NCBI GenBank assembly: GCA_027858215.1
Contig: JAQIDD010000329.1
Span: 1 to 7,040, forward strand
DNA from: Candidatus Delongbacteria bacterium
Lineage (GTDB): Bacteria > Bacteroidota > Bacteroidia > Bacteroidales > ML635J-15
Length of the DNA: 7,040 nt
Direction of reading: 5' to 3'
Under the pieces are notes generated by a model, which saw only the letters and a program-made list of their open reading frames with translations, was not told the origin of the DNA and made no database searches. The position numbers were made by a program, and so were the translations under genes. Positions 6,166 to 7,040 of the stretch are shown in pieces (position 1 is the first letter of the stretch; each line of letters starts with the position of its first letter).

Positions 6166-7040
6166 TCACCTTACACTCATGTCAAGGTCATTACGTAGTT
6201 TTTCAATGGCAGGATTTTTCTTTACCATCGCTTTGTATTTTTCTTCGGCGGTATAAGGGATGAATGAATCACTCGACTTGATTTTGGTGGTTTTTACCTT
6301 CAAATCAATTCCGGTGTTGTTAAGTTGCTGCTGCAGATCGTTTAAAATTTCAGATTTAATGCTGATAAGCACGTTTTTCATGCTTTCCGATGGCATCCCA
6401 ACTTCTATGTTGTAATTATCCTTCAACACCGGCTGGTATTTTTTTAGATTCTGGTACAAACGCGGTTGTTGTTTGTGTTTTTCTGCAAATGACAACCAGG
6501 CCTCTATTAGTTTATCCTGGTCAAAATCATTGTTTTCAACAGGCTTTGTATTGTCCTGCATTTCACCAGCTTGTTTTGTACTTACTGTGGATTCCTTTTT
6601 ATTCAGCTCTGCTTTAATAGAAATCCCGGCATCAGTGGTTGTCTTTTTATTGGGTTGTATTGGTTGGGCAGGTTTATCTGTTTTTGTCGCCGTGGGTTTT
6701 GAATGTTCCGGTTTGGATACAGGCTCTTTCCCGGAAACCGATTTTTGATATTCAACTTTTGTGTCATTGGCTTCTATTGAATGATTCTCAGGGGATGGTT
6801 TTGGTTGATCCGGTTGTTTTGGTTCAGTGGTTGGTTTTGCGGGGGCAGGTGTATTGTTTTGTTGCCTGATTTTTTTTCGCATGATGTTGCTGATGCGAAT
6901 CAGGGCAAGCTCAACGTGTAACCTCTTGTTTTGACTTGTTTTGTACCTGAAATCACAATCACTGGCAAATTCGAGGGCTTTAATCAGAAATTCCTCACTG
7001 CATTTACCTGCCATGGTTAAGTACTTTTCCTTAATCCTGT
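6166..7040 (-). CDS. dnaX: DNA polymerase III subunit gamma/tau, C-terminal part (5' end beyond window)
   Basis: The frame is open through the right edge, so the Met at 7014 is internal: it is preceded by IKEKYLT in frame. The N-terminal AAA+ clamp-loader ATPase lies outside the window. Counting from that Met, residues about 1-47 are the end of the conserved collar domain (FLIKALEFASDCDFRYK, then KRLHVELALIRIS), which oligomerises the clamp loader. Residues about 48-160 are a low-complexity linker rich in Pro, Lys, Gln and Thr, as in tau. Residues about 165-282 form the C-terminal domain typical of Bacteroidota DnaX (LIEAWLSFAEKH, then PYTAEEKYKAMVKKNPAIEKL near the end). Function is loading the sliding clamp at the replication fork. 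It converges on the hydrolase-MscS operon and is probably unrelated to it. I see no slippery frameshift signal in the visible part. Confidence 0.88.
   Translation of the reverse strand, partial: RIKEKYLTMAGKCSEEFLIKALEFASDCDFRYKTSQNKRLHVELALIRISNIMRKKIRQQNNTPAPAKPTTEPKQPDQPKPSPENHSIEANDTKVEYQKSVSGKEPVSKPEHSKPTATKTDKPAQPIQPNKKTTTDAGISIKAELNKKESTVSTKQAGEMQDNTKPVENNDFDQDKLIEAWLSFAEKHKQQPRLYQNLKKYQPVLKDNYNIEVGMPSESMKNVLISIKSEILNDLQQQLNNTGIDLKVKTTKIKSSDSFIPYTAEEKYKAMVKKNPAIEKLRNDLDMSVR

Noticed and set aside
6390..6869. Overlapping plus-strand frames opposite dnaX, rich in Val, Leu and Phe and resembling membrane proteins
   Set aside because: They are the complement of the Pro/Lys/Gln/Thr-rich linker of DnaX, which gives hydrophobic-looking antisense frames; the dnaX frame is clearly the real one.

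Overview
The window looks like chromosomal DNA from a member of the Bacteroidota, probably an environmental lineage of the Bacteroidia. Four things point this way. A secreted hydrolase ends in a type IX secretion (Por) C-terminal sorting domain. A DUF3078 gene and a CarboxypepD_reg-like protein are present, both common in this phylum. The DnaX C-terminal region has the form seen in Bacteroidota. A TAnnTTTG-type -7 box lies ahead of the hydrolase. The DNA is AT-rich, and TAA, TAG and TGA all end genes here, so there is no sign of an altered genetic code.

Layout: (1) 1-84, minus strand: apparent start of an unidentified gene that runs off the left edge. (2) 123-389: a degenerate repeat element with nested inverted repeats. 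(3) 430-1197, plus: a predicted lipoprotein with two acidic helix-loop-helix repeats. (4) 1204-2091, minus: a DUF3078 gene that appears dead, with ATA where the start codon should be and an in-frame TAG at codon 115. (5) 2255-3049, minus: a secreted protein with one CarboxypepD_reg-like domain. (6) 3141-3335: a second copy of the repeat element, followed by a promoter. (7) 3414-6073, plus: a tight three-gene unit of a T9SS-exported alpha/beta hydrolase, an MscS-type channel and an 81-residue two-helix membrane protein. (8) 6166-7040, minus: the 3'-terminal part of dnaX, cut by the right edge.

Most genes concern the cell envelope: the lipoprotein, the exported hydrolase, the channel and the CarboxypepD_reg protein. 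Only the 3414-6073 set has operon-like spacing (3 and 5 bases). I see no phage, transposase, CRISPR, tRNA or rRNA, and no evidence for a new defence or biosynthetic system. The best leads are the doubly damaged DUF3078 gene, the MITE-like repeat pair, and the hydrolase-MscS-small protein cassette.
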